64,000 nucleotides of DNA from JAAYDI01 sp052034005 (GCA_052034005.1 JBPOJB010000012.1:135433-199432), one strand, 5' to 3'; numbered from the stretch's first letter, positions 45,647 to 54,664 are shown. Made by a program: numbers and translations. The notes: generated by a model from the sequence alone, not told the origin.

Positions 45647-46990
45647 TCAGGCCAAGTCCGCCGCCACCAGCTCGATCCCTTCGCCGACACCCAGATTGCG
45701 CGAATACTTCTTCTCCCGGGGGCTGTTCCAGTGTTCGTGGACACCCAGGCTCGGCAGCCGTTGCGTCGGCTCGGCGTGATTGGGATCGTAGAACGTGCCC
45801 GACGGCGGGTTGTCGGCGAGCGCCGCTTCGTGCAGATAATCGTTCGCGCCCGGATGGTGCGGGAAGTCGTCCCACTCGGCGCGGAGGAAATCGAGCGCGA
45901 CCGAATCGATGGCCACCGGATCCTGCGAGGCCAGCAAGCTGGATGTCCAGTGGCCGTTGAACGGCGGCGATTGCCAGCGGCGCGGCTCGGTGTCGACCGA
46001 GTGCACTCCCGAATACAATCCGTCGATCAAGTACAGCACGGTCTTGCCGCCCAGATGCGCGTGGCCCATCAAATCCACCTGTTCGCGATAGATCCCCGTC
46101 TCCCTGGAGAACGAGTTCGGGTGCATGTCGTGGTAGCCCTTCTCCGCCGGCCACCGGACCAGCGACCCGAAATGATTCTTGCCGCAGAGCGTCACGCCGG
46201 AGCCGGCGTGCGCCTTGCAGTTCGCGAAGTTGACCAGGTAATCCGCCTCGGCGAAACACGTCGGCACCGTGTCCGTCGCCACGCCTTCCGGGCGACAACT
46301 CCAATACAACGGCTCCGAGGAAGGTTGCGCCTTGAGGCGGCCGAACTTGCCCGCATAGTCCACAAACCGCACCTGCGGATACTCGGCCTGCAGCAGGTCG
46401 TGATAGTCGGAGACAATGTATGCCAACGTGTCGCACACGGTAATATCGGCCGCGCGCACGCCGACGGCCCCCACCAGTTGCCGCAAGAGCGCCAGGAGCA
46501 TCTGAGGCGCCGTGTTCATGTAGTTCAGACGCTTCACCAGCCGGTATGTCTCGGGATCCACCGCCCCTTCATGCCAGATCATGCCCACCCAGTTCGGCTT
46601 GATCAGGATCCGCTGCCCCGGTTGATAGGACAGGTCCGATCCGCCTCGTGCGCGGTTGAAATGCCGGAACAACGCGTCCCAAGCGCGCGAGACCGAACCC
46701 TCGCCGGTCAGCTCGCACACGGCGCGCGTCATCATGCCATCCACCCGCTCCTGCTTCGTGCGGTCCGCTTCGTACCACAACCCGTCCCCCGGACCCTTCC
46801 AATCGGTCACTTCCGGGTCGTGGACCCAGACCACTCGCCCCGGATGGATGCCCCGCGCCCGGCCGATCGGCTGGAGCGGCGCGCAGGCGTCCTCCACCAT
46901 GTGGCCGGCCCAGGCGCGGCCCACGGTGGCCATTCCCCCGAGCAGGGCCGTACGTTCGATGAACCGTCGCCGTGTGATTTCACTTGTCAT
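45647..46990 (-). CDS. Tat-exported DUF362 family protein
   Basis: A 447-residue protein with a Tat signal (TRRRFIERTALLGGMATVG). DUF362 hallmarks are RILIKPNWVGM near residue 127, ITVCDTLAYIVSDY and FANCKAHAGSGVTLCGKNHFG. DUF362 proteins are thought to be iron-sulfur or metal-associated oxidoreductases, but the canonical ferredoxin cysteines of the long family members are not seen here. The location upstream of a Gfo/Idh oxidoreductase suggests they work on related reactions outside the cytoplasm. ATG 46990 with GGAGATG upstream. Confidence 0.78.
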   Translation of the reverse strand: MTSEITRRRFIERTALLGGMATVGRAWAGHMVEDACAPLQPIGRARGIHPGRVVWVHDPEVTDWKGPGDGLWYEADRTKQERVDGMMTRAVCELTGEGSVSRAWDALFRHFNRARGGSDLSYQPGQRILIKPNWVGMIWHEGAVDPETYRLVKRLNYMNTAPQMLLALLRQLVGAVGVRAADITVCDTLAYIVSDYHDLLQAEYPQVRFVDYAGKFGRLKAQPSSEPLYWSCRPEGVATDTVPTCFAEADYLVNFANCKAHAGSGVTLCGKNHFGSLVRWPAEKGYHDMHPNSFSRETGIYREQVDLMGHAHLGGKTVLYLIDGLYSGVHSVDTEPRRWQSPPFNGHWTSSLLASQDPVAIDSVALDFLRAEWDDFPHHPGANDYLHEAALADNPPSGTFYDPNHAEPTQRLPSLGVHEHWNSPREKKYSRNLGVGEGIELVAADLA

Positions 46991-47127
46991 GGGACATCTC
47001 CAAGCGGGGTTCCCGCAGAAGCCGAGCGCTGGTACACCGCGCCGGGCGTTGGTCTCCCGCCGGCGCGCTACTGTATTTTTACGCTGCCGGACGATTCAAC
47101 ACAAGCGCCGGCGCTCGCGACGTCGCC

Positions 47128-48603
47128 TCAGGACTCGGCGCCACCGGGCAGGTCCGCGGTCCGCTCGATCTGCGCCACCAGGTGCCGGAGCAGCTGTTCG
47201 GCTGTCGGACGGCGAAGCCGGCACAGGTCGTAGTTCAGGCTCACGCTCAGTTGCCCCGCGTAGGTGTAGAACGTGAGCGCGACGCCGGATCCGCAGCGGA
47301 CCGGAGGCGCCGTGTCCACCGCATCGACGATCAGTTCGCCGGCCACCAGCTTGCCGTCGCCCTGACGCAACGGGCTGTCCACGAAGATCCTGCCCAGGTT
47401 GCTGACCACGCACGTGGCGAGGCATCGCCCGGGACCGAGGAACCTGTGCAGACCGCCCGGCAGGCCGCCCAGCACCCACATGATGCTCGGAAAACAGGTG
47501 ACAATCCGGAACCGCTTGAGGAACGTGGTCTCCAGCTGGATTCCGCGCAACAGCCACCATCGGTTCCGATACCAGGGCCAGCGGAAGCGGCGGTCCAGGT
47601 TCGCCATGCCCACCACATTGACGGCCGGCAGGTTGCGGTGCTCCGGCCCCCGCAAGTTGAACGGGACCATGATCCGAATGAGTTCATGGCGCAGGCGCGG
47701 ATCGTGGTCCAGGTTCCACGCATGGATGGACAGGAAGACATCGCGGAGCAACAGGTCGTTCAACGTAGCGCGCGACGCGCGGGCCCGGGCCAGCAAGCTG
47801 GCAAACTGCGGCCGGGTAAACCGCCAGGTCACGAGGTCCGGAACGACATCTCCAGGCGGCGCCGGGTCATCGCAGGCGTCCCGAGACTGCAGGGGCGCCG
47901 GCCGAACCAGCAGGAAAATCGCCGGCCCCAGGGCCAGGCCCCACAGATCAACCATGCGGCGCCCTATCCAATCCCACCAGTTGGCGCCAAAGCGGTTCCG
48001 ACGCCGCAGGCCTCGAAAATCCACCGCCGGCAGCGCCGCCGCCGCCGGATCGTCGATGGCCCGGCGCGCAAGATGGTCATACGCGCGCAGCAACTCGTCC
48101 AGGAACTGATTGGCCGCGATGCCGTCACAGCACGCATGGTGGAACTGCATGCGTATCACGCCCCCAGCGGCAGACCGCCGAACCCAGATCCGCAGACCGT
48201 TCTCCTCCCGCAGATCGATCCGGTAGCGGCTCGGAAAACGCATCGGCTTCGAGGTGTCGGCACAGTCGAAGTAGGGCCGCAGGTCGGGCGACGCCACCCA
48301 GGTCAGATCCTGGTTGCGCTGGCCGGCGATCCGGGCATGCAACAGCGGGTGCCGCTGCAACGTCCGCTCGAGCGCCTCGCCGAACGTCGGCTCGTCCAAC
48401 CGCCCCGAGTATGCGAGCTGCACGAAATAGGACATCGGATGCGCCGCCCGATCGTCCGCCCACATGTAGCGTTCAAACGCGTTGAGCCGAAGCGGCAGGC
48501 CATCCGAGTCGGCAGCCAACCGGTCCGGACACAAGCACGCACGACCAGGCCCGTGAGCGACAGCGGGAAACGCTATTTCGCCATCGGGTTGGTCCGAAGC
48601 CAT
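47128..48603 (-). CDS. HHxxxDG-type acyltransferase (WS/DGAT or condensation-domain-like)
   Basis: A 491-residue protein of the CoA-dependent acyltransferase superfamily. The catalytic motif HHACCDG (HHxxxDG) is at about residue 160. Additional family features are LNAFERYMWAD near the N-terminus, MVPFNLRGPEHRNLPAVNVVG and FLGPGRCLATCVVSNLG, resembling the second-half DFG-like strand region. Wax ester synthase/DGAT-type enzymes and stand-alone condensation domains share this fold; without a carrier-protein gene nearby, acyltransfer to a lipid or small molecule is the better guess. No signal peptide. I use the ATG at 48603; the longer upstream frame has no homology-like sequence. Confidence 0.72.
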   Translation of the reverse strand: MASDQPDGEIAFPAVAHGPGRACLCPDRLAADSDGLPLRLNAFERYMWADDRAAHPMSYFVQLAYSGRLDEPTFGEALERTLQRHPLLHARIAGQRNQDLTWVASPDLRPYFDCADTSKPMRFPSRYRIDLREENGLRIWVRRSAAGGVIRMQFHHACCDGIAANQFLDELLRAYDHLARRAIDDPAAAALPAVDFRGLRRRNRFGANWWDWIGRRMVDLWGLALGPAIFLLVRPAPLQSRDACDDPAPPGDVVPDLVTWRFTRPQFASLLARARASRATLNDLLLRDVFLSIHAWNLDHDPRLRHELIRIMVPFNLRGPEHRNLPAVNVVGMANLDRRFRWPWYRNRWWLLRGIQLETTFLKRFRIVTCFPSIMWVLGGLPGGLHRFLGPGRCLATCVVSNLGRIFVDSPLRQGDGKLVAGELIVDAVDTAPPVRCGSGVALTFYTYAGQLSVSLNYDLCRLRRPTAEQLLRHLVAQIERTADLPGGAES

Positions 48604-49318
48604 AGTCCCCACTGCTCCATCGCTACGAAAGGCGCCCTGTACGACCGTCAGCGTCGGGTTTCGCCCCCCGCGAAAACATGGCGCATCGCGGAGCGATGAG
48701 CGACGGGATCCGTCGTTCGTTCTTGGACAGGGTCGATTGAATAGCCCGCGCACATGACAGTCGTTGTACGCTGTTTCGAGCAGGAATGACATACGGCGTG
48801 CCGAGAATCCTGACACGCACGTGCCCGACTGTCCCGCTGGGAGGGCCCCGGCAACCTGGCCGGACCAGCCCACCAGGTCCCGGCCGTGCCGCTCGCCTAC
48901 CCGCCCCGTCTCAGCCGACGACATGCCGGACGTCTGTTCAGTCGAGCCTGAACGCGTGCGGCGGGAGCCCGGCAAACGCCTGGCCGATGGCATGCCGTCG
49001 AAGGCCCGGGGGGAGGCCGTGGCTGACGGACGGTGGGCATCCGGAGTGACGCGACCGGCAGACCGGTCGCGGGGGGGCTCCGTCTTGCGGATTCGTCTGC
49101 CGACCTTGACCAGTCCGGTTCGTCGCCGCTGCAGGTCGCGGCAAACCGCAAACCATCGCGGGTTGATTTCTCTCGCGTTGCGCCTTGTCCGTGCGGGCGC
49201 TGCTTACTACGATACTTCGTCGGTCGAGTCGGAAAAGCAGTGCGAATTCTGCGACATCCGTGTATGGCACGCGATGGGTCCTGGCACTATGGGCTTTAGC
49301 TAGAGCAAAGGAGCTTGT
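48604..49318. other. Long intergenic region with a hairpin, no supported gene
   Basis: A 715-base region between divergent genes. Short open frames on both strands (for example 48764-49303, plus) show no ribosome site, no signal peptide and no recognisable motif. A perfect inverted repeat occurs at 49051-49070 (arms GCGACCGG and CCGGTCGC, loop of 4, extendable by one pair), followed by a run of G. The right end holds a likely promoter at 49185-49213. The rest shows nothing I recognise. Confidence 0.5.
49185..49213 (+). promoter_or_regulatory. Possible sigma70-like promoter of the PEP-CTERM gene
   Basis: TTGTCC (49185-49190) and TACGAT (49208-49213) are separated by 17 bases. The boxes are each two mismatches from consensus, so the call rests mostly on spacing and position, about 105 bases upstream of the start codon. 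The intervening leader holds no obvious structured element. Confidence 0.3.
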
Positions 49319-50038
49319 ATGAAGTGTCTCCGTTTGATTCCTGCGCTGGTCGTCCTGGTTCTCCTGACGCTGGCAACCGGCGTGACACGCGCCGCCATTC
49401 TCTCCGACCTGTTTGGCGGTGATACGCTGACGGTGGGCGACAAGCTGTTCAGCAACTGGACCTTGCTCGGTTTGCAGACGCAGAATGGCGGAACAGCCGA
49501 TACATCCCGGATCACGGTCGTCGGGTTGTCCGATGATCCGCTCAATCCCGGGCTGCAATTCAATGCGCCGGTTGGAGCGCTGGGAACGCCTTTCGGGCAC
49601 GTGGGAGCGTCATCGGTACAGCTGCGTTTTGGATTCTCCGTGCAGACGATCAACGGTCAACCGTTGATCAAGGACAATTCGCTGTGGCTCAAGGATTTCG
49701 TCTTCGATGCCGGCCCCAATGCCATCATCCGAATCGGTGAGACGATTGTCGATGCGAGTGGGCTTCAGCTGGGCACGAAGTTCGTGTTCGCCGAGCCCAA
49801 CGACTTTCCCGGGTCCGGCGACCCGGACCACTTTGACTCGGCACAATTCTCACCCCAATCCATCATCTTTGTCGAGAAGTACATCGACATCGTAGGGCCC
49901 GGCGACAATGACGGCGCATACCTGACGCAGTTCGAGCAGAGGTTCTCGCAGGTGCCCGAGCCCGGCACGCTCACCCTGTGGTCGTTGTTTGGCATGGCCG
50001 GGATCGGATGGAGTTGGTGGCGGAAGCGAGCGGGCTGA
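49319..50038 (+). CDS. PEP-CTERM sorting-signal protein
   Basis: A 239-residue secreted protein. A signal peptide spans residues 1-25. The mature part is rich in beta strands with Asn, Asp and Gly (FSNWTLLGLQTQNGG and QSIIFVEKYIDIVG), without a catalytic motif. The C-terminus is a PEP-CTERM signal: VPEPGTLTLWSLFG followed by a hydrophobic helix and a basic end (WRKRAG). It is a likely surface or matrix protein processed by an exosortase. RBS AAAGGAG before ATG 49319. The coding sequence looks less GC-rich than its neighbours, which may indicate a different origin or constraint; no composition calculation was made. Confidence 0.85.
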   Translation: MKCLRLIPALVVLVLLTLATGVTRAAILSDLFGGDTLTVGDKLFSNWTLLGLQTQNGGTADTSRITVVGLSDDPLNPGLQFNAPVGALGTPFGHVGASSVQLRFGFSVQTINGQPLIKDNSLWLKDFVFDAGPNAIIRIGETIVDASGLQLGTKFVFAEPNDFPGSGDPDHFDSAQFSPQSIIFVEKYIDIVGPGDNDGAYLTQFEQRFSQVPEPGTLTLWSLFGMAGIGWSWWRKRAG

Positions 50039-50075
50039 CGCGTTCTCGCGGCGGGTTCCAGGAGGCTCCGCCCCC

Positions 50076-50099
50076 GGCGGGTTGAAACCTCAGCCCGCC
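50076..50099 (+). terminator. Weak hairpin after the PEP-CTERM gene
   Basis: Arms GGCGGG and CCCGCC enclose a loop of 12 bases. It lies 38 bases after the stop codon of the PEP-CTERM gene. There is no T-tract, so it may be a stabilising hairpin rather than a true intrinsic terminator. Confidence 0.3.
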
Positions 50100-50200
50100 G
50101 CCGACTTGGCGCGCGCGGAAGCCGCGCCGGGAGGGCGCACACACCTGCATCAAGGAGACTCGGGCGGCGTCACGGCCGCGCCGGGTCGCACGCACCACCA

Positions 50201-50241
50201 CGGCAGCGTCGGCTGCCGCCGCGTGTTGACGCAGCCGTCAA
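50201..50241 (-). terminator. Two adjacent hairpins downstream of tRNA-His
   Basis: Reading away from the tRNA on the minus strand, the first hairpin is at 50241-50226 (arms TTGACG and CGTCAA, loop GCTG). The second is at 50218-50201 (arms CGGCAGC and GCTGCCG). Both are perfect. No T-run follows, so termination or RNA processing is possible but unproven. They are also downstream of the plus-strand PEP-CTERM gene. Confidence 0.35.
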
Positions 50242-50262
50242 GTGGTCTATCCACGGATGAGG

Positions 50263-50337
50263 GGTGGATGAGGGGACTCGAACCCCCGACACCTGGATCC
50301 ACAATCCAGTGCTCTAACCGGCTGAGCTACATCCACC
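50263..50337 (-). tRNA. tRNA-His (anticodon GTG)
   Basis: On the minus strand the sequence starts GGTGGATG, including the extra 5' G typical of tRNA-His, and ends CATCCACC; the acceptor arms pair fully. The D arm reads GCTCAGCCGGTTAGAGC. The anticodon stem is CTGGA/TCCAG with loop TTGTGGA, giving anticodon GTG. The T arm is GTCGGGGGTTCGAGTCCCC-like. CCA is not encoded. The 3' end is followed by a near-perfect 11-bp tandem duplication of the acceptor-end sequence (see findings). Confidence 0.95.
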
Positions 50338-50483
50338 GCGGGCAGACGACCAGTGTAGTCGCGTTCGGAAAAACGGTCAACGGAGCGGGCGTCCAGGCGG
50401 GAGGCGCGGAGGTGTGCCGGGTTGTGGGGGTTGGGGCCGGGCCGGGCGGTCGGAACGACGGGCTGGGCGACGATCCCACGCGA

Positions 50484-50499
50484 CCGGCTGGAAGCCTAT
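50484..50499 (-). repeat. Dispersed palindromic repeat, copy C, at the stop codon of the creatininase-like gene
   Basis: On the minus strand this copy contains ATAGGCTTCCAGCC, the same core as copies A (15792-15815) and B (54665-54688). Its TAG is the stop codon of the creatininase-family gene. The flanks are less well conserved than in the other two copies. Confidence 0.5.
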
Positions 50500-51290
50500 G
50501 GGACATGGGTGCGGAAGGGGAACGACGCGTCGATTGGGGCGGCGGAGAGTTCGACCAGGAACGCCGCCAGACGCTCCACCAGCAGCTCCATCAGCCGGCG
50601 GCCCTTCTCCGCCGTCGCCTTGTGCGGGAACCCGACGCCCGCATTGGTCGTCAGCAGGTGCCAGGGCCGCGTGATGGAAACCCACCCCCGCCGCATCGCC
50701 TCGAACCGCGGCTCGGCCGGCGTGCCGTCGTCGGCCGCCAGCGTGCCGTCCGCGCGACGCAGCACCAGGTCCGGCAAGAAGGCCAACGCCAACGACGTCT
50801 CCATCTCGCCCGCATGATCGTCCCGATACTCGAAGATGTTCGCATACTCGTCGTCGAACATCTGGTACCAATTGCACAGGAACAAGTGCGTCTTCGACTT
50901 GCCGCACAACTCGCGGAGCACCATCTTGATCTCATTGCCACCGTGGCTGTTGAGCAACACGATCTTGCGGATCCCGCTGCGTTCCAGCGATTCCACCAGG
51001 TCGACGATCACGGCCTGGAGCGTGGAGGGGTTGAGGTTCATCGCCAACGGCATCTCGTGCATGTTGGTTTGCGTGCCGTACGGGATGGTCGGCAGCAGCA
51101 CGATGTTCGCGCCCCGCGCATAGGCCGCCTCACAGACCTTCTCGCCCACCAGATCCGCCTCGAACATGTCCATGCCATAGGGCAAGTGCAGGTTGTGCGG
51201 TTCCGTCGCGCCCAGCGGAAGCACCGCCACCTCGTACCGATGGGCCTTCGTATGCGTGTAGTTCGTCTCGGCAAGCATCCACGGGCGCAT
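50496..51290 (-). CDS. Creatininase-family amidohydrolase
   Basis: A 264-residue metal-dependent hydrolase. Conserved motifs are LPLGATEPHNLHLPYGMD (metal-binding Glu, His and Asp), IVLLNSHGGNE (His) and DDHAGEMETS (Glu), as in creatinine amidohydrolase and related enzymes such as formylamidopyrimidine hydrolases. The natural substrate cannot be decided. ATG 51290 is preferred because AGGAG lies 6 bases upstream; the frame extends 7 codons further. No signal peptide. Its stop lies in a dispersed repeat. Confidence 0.82.
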   Translation of the reverse strand: MRPWMLAETNYTHTKAHRYEVAVLPLGATEPHNLHLPYGMDMFEADLVGEKVCEAAYARGANIVLLPTIPYGTQTNMHEMPLAMNLNPSTLQAVIVDLVESLERSGIRKIVLLNSHGGNEIKMVLRELCGKSKTHLFLCNWYQMFDDEYANIFEYRDDHAGEMETSLALAFLPDLVLRRADGTLAADDGTPAEPRFEAMRRGWVSITRPWHLLTTNAGVGFPHKATAEKGRRLMELLVERLAAFLVELSAAPIDASFPFRTHVP

Positions 51291-51331
51291 GATTGTCTCC
51301 TGGGGAAGCATTTCGTGGTTGTAGGAGTCGC

Positions 51332-53200
51332 TTACTTCAACTTGGACAGGCGTTTCTTGAGGTCCTCCAAGGCGGCCGGGGTGACGGCCGTGCCGCTCAC
51401 ATCCAGTTGCTCCAGGTTGCGGAGCGCCGCGAGCGCGGTGAGCCCGCGGTCCGTAACCTGCGTACCGGTGAGCCAGAGCACTTTGAGCCGGGTGAGCCGT
51501 GCGAGCTTCGGCAGGTCGCCGTCGCCCACGGCGGTCTGCGACAAGTCGAGCTCTTCGAGCTGGCGGAACATGCCCACCGTGTCCAAAGCTGCGGCCGTGA
51601 TCCGCGTCTTCTCCAGGCTCAATTGGCTGAGCTGCTGAGCGGCCGTGAAGTTCGCCAGGCCTTCATCGCCCGCCGCCGTGAACGACAGGTCGAGCCATCG
51701 CAACTGGTCCAGGCCGCGCAGCCGACTCAGCCCGGCATCGGTGACTTGCGAGTGGCCCAGGCACAGGCTCCGCACGTGGCGGTCCACAAACACCAGATCC
51801 TGGTCGGTGACGTCGAGCGAATCGCCATACAACCGATCCAGTTCGCCGTAACCCCGACCGATCTCGCGGCTCAACGTCTGCGACCCGCCCACGCCCCGAT
51901 AGATGGTCCGCAGGTAGTTGATCAGCGGCTGTGCCAGCCGGCCGCCGTCGGCGTCCATGAAGAAGTGGGCGAGTCCCGCGCACTGGCTGTAGAGCTTCGC
52001 GACATCCGCGTCCTTCTGCACCTGCTGGCGTCCGTACCCGACCAGCGTCTCGAGCGGCACGTAGTACCCCTCATTCAACCGCCGATACCGTGCATATTGG
52101 AGCCGATCCGCATCCACGCCGCCGACCGTCCAGTAGTCGCCGTGATCGATAAGCGATTCCATGTACTGTGCGATGCCTTCCACAATCCAGAAGTTGTCCT
52201 GTTCGCCCACTTGCAGCGCGGCCTGGCCGCTTTCCTGGAAGAACTGGTGGGTCGCCTCGTGAACCCAGGTGGTGTGCGCCGCATCGTCACCGGCGTAGAA
52301 GAACGCGACCTTGTGGCTCTGGGCATAGTACCCAATGCTCATCTCGATCTGCGGCTCGAATCGGCTGAGTTCCTGCACGTAATTCTCACGGTCCTTGAAG
52401 AGGACGACGGCGAACGTGCGATCCGGGCCGAGTGACACGTCCTGGCCGTTGAACCGCGCCGCGAGCCTGCCGGGCACCGTCCAGTACTCGTAGAACAACT
52501 GCTGCCAGGCCGAGTGGACCCGTTCGAGGTATTCCGCCACCTGCCGCGCGGCCCGCACATTGAGGTTGGTGGACACCTCGAAGTGTTCGCTGTTCACCAC
52601 CCAGTGCTGATCCGCGGGCCAGCCCAACAGGGGATGAATCGCCCGGTTGCGTTGCCGTATCGCGCGGCGCACCGGGCGCCGCCAGCCGGGCTGGGCGCGC
52701 GTGTAGCGGAGGATCCGCCGCGCTTCGGCGTGATCCGGATCTTCGCGCAGCAGCTGGTGGAGCAGCCGGAACGCGTCGCCCTCCTGGTCGGCGGCGGCCT
52801 GAGCCCGCGCCAGCTCGAACAGCCGCTCGGCCTCCTGCCGACGTATGGAACTGAACCTGGCGTACCACTGGTTGACCCGCGTGGCGGCGTCCTCAGGCGG
52901 CCGGGCCGGATCTGCCGCCGGCGGCAGGAAGAGGTAATGCCGGCGCGGATCGCGCGGTATGGCCCAGCTCCGAGTGGCGGCCGCCTCCACCTGCATGTCC
53001 AGCGCGTCGCACTTGGCCGCCAGTGCCGCCAGCGCGTCCTGGAACTGCTCGTCCGAATCCCCCCGCGTCTGCGCCGCGCCGCCCGCGATCGCCGGCGCGG
53101 CGTGGAGCAGAATCGCGCACAGCACGCCCACCAGCATGCCCGGCCCGTTCGGGCGCGGATCGCGCGTGCGTTCGGATTGTCGGGGGGGCCGTTCCGGCAT
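51332..53200 (-). CDS. Secreted DUF1570-like HExxH protein with C-terminal leucine-rich repeats
   Basis: A 622-residue exported protein (signal peptide at about residues 20-40). Residues about 125-165 look like TPR-type helices. The DUF1570-like region contains the zinc-metalloprotease motif HEATH (314-318) and a possible third ligand Glu341 in WIVEGIAQYME. Several leucine-rich repeats of the RI-like type follow from about residue 485 (LTRLKVLWLTGTQVTDRGLTAL and similar units with TxVTDxGL). A peptidase that recognises protein partners through the repeats is possible; activity is not shown. ATG 53200. The end lies 41 bases upstream of the creatininase gene. Confidence 0.75.
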   Translation of the reverse strand: MPERPPRQSERTRDPRPNGPGMLVGVLCAILLHAAPAIAGGAAQTRGDSDEQFQDALAALAAKCDALDMQVEAAATRSWAIPRDPRRHYLFLPPAADPARPPEDAATRVNQWYARFSSIRRQEAERLFELARAQAAADQEGDAFRLLHQLLREDPDHAEARRILRYTRAQPGWRRPVRRAIRQRNRAIHPLLGWPADQHWVVNSEHFEVSTNLNVRAARQVAEYLERVHSAWQQLFYEYWTVPGRLAARFNGQDVSLGPDRTFAVVLFKDRENYVQELSRFEPQIEMSIGYYAQSHKVAFFYAGDDAAHTTWVHEATHQFFQESGQAALQVGEQDNFWIVEGIAQYMESLIDHGDYWTVGGVDADRLQYARYRRLNEGYYVPLETLVGYGRQQVQKDADVAKLYSQCAGLAHFFMDADGGRLAQPLINYLRTIYRGVGGSQTLSREIGRGYGELDRLYGDSLDVTDQDLVFVDRHVRSLCLGHSQVTDAGLSRLRGLDQLRWLDLSFTAAGDEGLANFTAAQQLSQLSLEKTRITAAALDTVGMFRQLEELDLSQTAVGDGDLPKLARLTRLKVLWLTGTQVTDRGLTALAALRNLEQLDVSGTAVTPAALEDLKKRLSKLK

Positions 53201-53419
53201 GTGGTTCTCGTCGCACGAGCTGAAGCGAGTCTGTCCCCATCCCGGCCGCAGGGACTGGGGCTCTCTTGTAGTGTAGCATCGGCGTGCGCCGCGTTTGTAT
53301 GGGCTGCCGCGCCCAGGCCGCCGAATCGCCTCCTGCCTCGTCCGGCCCACACCGGGCGGCGCCAGGACCGCGGGGGTGTGGGGGCCGACAGCGCGTCGCA
53401 TCGTGCAGCCGCGCCGGCC

Positions 53420-54613
53420 CTAACGCGACTCGAGCGACACTTGCAGAATCGCATCGTGCCGGCTGAGTATGGCCAGCACCCTCTCGGAGGGAGCCGTGTC
53501 AAGCTGCACCGTACAGCAGGCGGCTTTGGCGCCGGCGAAAATCGTGTTCTCCATCTCCTCGACATTGATGCCTTCCTCGCGCAGCAAGTCGAGGATGCCG
53601 GCCAGCACGCCGACACGGTTGTAGTGCCGCACGACGAGCGAGTGGGTGGCCGGTGACCGGGCGCACATGTTGACGGTGTTCACCGGCTTGCCCGTCTCCC
53701 GGAACGATCGGACGATCCGCACGACTTCCTCGGCAATCGCTTCGGACGCCTCGTCGGTCGATGCTCCGATGTGGGGCGTGGCGGTCACCAGTTGAGCCAA
53801 CTCGGAATCGGGGAAGGGCGCTTCGCCCGATTTCGGCTCGTCGGCAAACACATCGAGTCCGACGCGGAGCCCTTTCTGCCTGATCGCCTCGAGCATCGCT
53901 GCTCGATCGACCACTTCGCCGCGCGCAGCGTTGATGAGGATAGCCCCGTCCTTCATGGCATTGAGGAACTCGCGTCCCACCATGCCGTTCGTCTCGGGCG
54001 CGGCGGCCACATGGATCGACACGGCGTCGCTGCGCGGGGCGACTTCCAGCGGGCTGGCGCAGTACGCCACCCGCAACTCGTCGGCAACCGTCGGCGTCAG
54101 GCTGCGGCTCCAGGCCGCGACCTGCATCCCCAGCCCCTGGGCGCGCCGGATGACCTCCTTGCCGATCATGCCCACGCCGAGGACCCCCAGCGTCCGGCCG
54201 CGCAGGCCGCGCGCCTTGCCGTACTCCTTCTTGCGCCATCGACCGCCGCGCAGGTCGCTCGTGGCGTCGACGATGCGCCGATCACAGGCGATCAGCAACC
54301 CGATCGTCAGCTCGGCCACCGCGGCGCTGTTCTTGCCCGGGCAGTTGGTCACGTAGATCCCGCGCTGACTGGCCGCCTCCACGTCGATCGTGTTGACGCC
54401 CGCTCCCGCACGCACGATCAGCGACAGCCGCGCGCCGGCCGCGATCGTCGCGGCGGTGACTCTCGTCGACCGCACCACCAGCACCTGGACGTCGCCGATC
54501 GCGGCGGGCAGCTCGTCGGCCGTCAGGTCCGGCTGGACTTGCAAGGTGGCCCCCAATTCTCTGAGCGCTTCCTCGGTTTTCCGGGACAGTCTGTCGGCAA
54601 TCAGGACCTTCAT
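53420..54613 (-). CDS. serA: D-3-phosphoglycerate dehydrogenase
   Basis: A 397-residue NAD-dependent enzyme catalysing the first step of serine synthesis. Motifs are VRAGAGVNTIDVEAA, the cofactor loop LGVLGVGMIGKEV, the Arg in NAARGEVVD, catalytic Glu in VFADEPK and the catalytic His in TATPHIGAST. A short C-terminal ACT-type regulatory domain follows (VVRHYNRVGVLAGILDLL; about 325-397), without the intervening domain of the long type. ATG at 54613 with MKVLIADRLS. Divergent from the gene at 54762. Confidence 0.88.
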   Translation of the reverse strand: MKVLIADRLSRKTEEALRELGATLQVQPDLTADELPAAIGDVQVLVVRSTRVTAATIAAGARLSLIVRAGAGVNTIDVEAASQRGIYVTNCPGKNSAAVAELTIGLLIACDRRIVDATSDLRGGRWRKKEYGKARGLRGRTLGVLGVGMIGKEVIRRAQGLGMQVAAWSRSLTPTVADELRVAYCASPLEVAPRSDAVSIHVAAAPETNGMVGREFLNAMKDGAILINAARGEVVDRAAMLEAIRQKGLRVGLDVFADEPKSGEAPFPDSELAQLVTATPHIGASTDEASEAIAEEVVRIVRSFRETGKPVNTVNMCARSPATHSLVVRHYNRVGVLAGILDLLREEGINVEEMENTIFAGAKAACCTVQLDTAPSERVLAILSRHDAILQVSLESR

Positions 54614-54664
54614 GGTTCGCCTCGCGCATGGTTCAATGGATCATCCATATGATACACTGGGCAC

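Noticed and set aside
44324..47233. 969-codon open frame on the plus strand
   Set aside because: It is antisense to the Gfo/Idh and DUF362 genes, which have clear motifs and Tat signals; the composition is that of a shadow.
48764..49303. 179-codon open frame in the long intergenic region
   Set aside because: No ribosome site, no signal peptide and no motif; it crosses a hairpin and a probable promoter.
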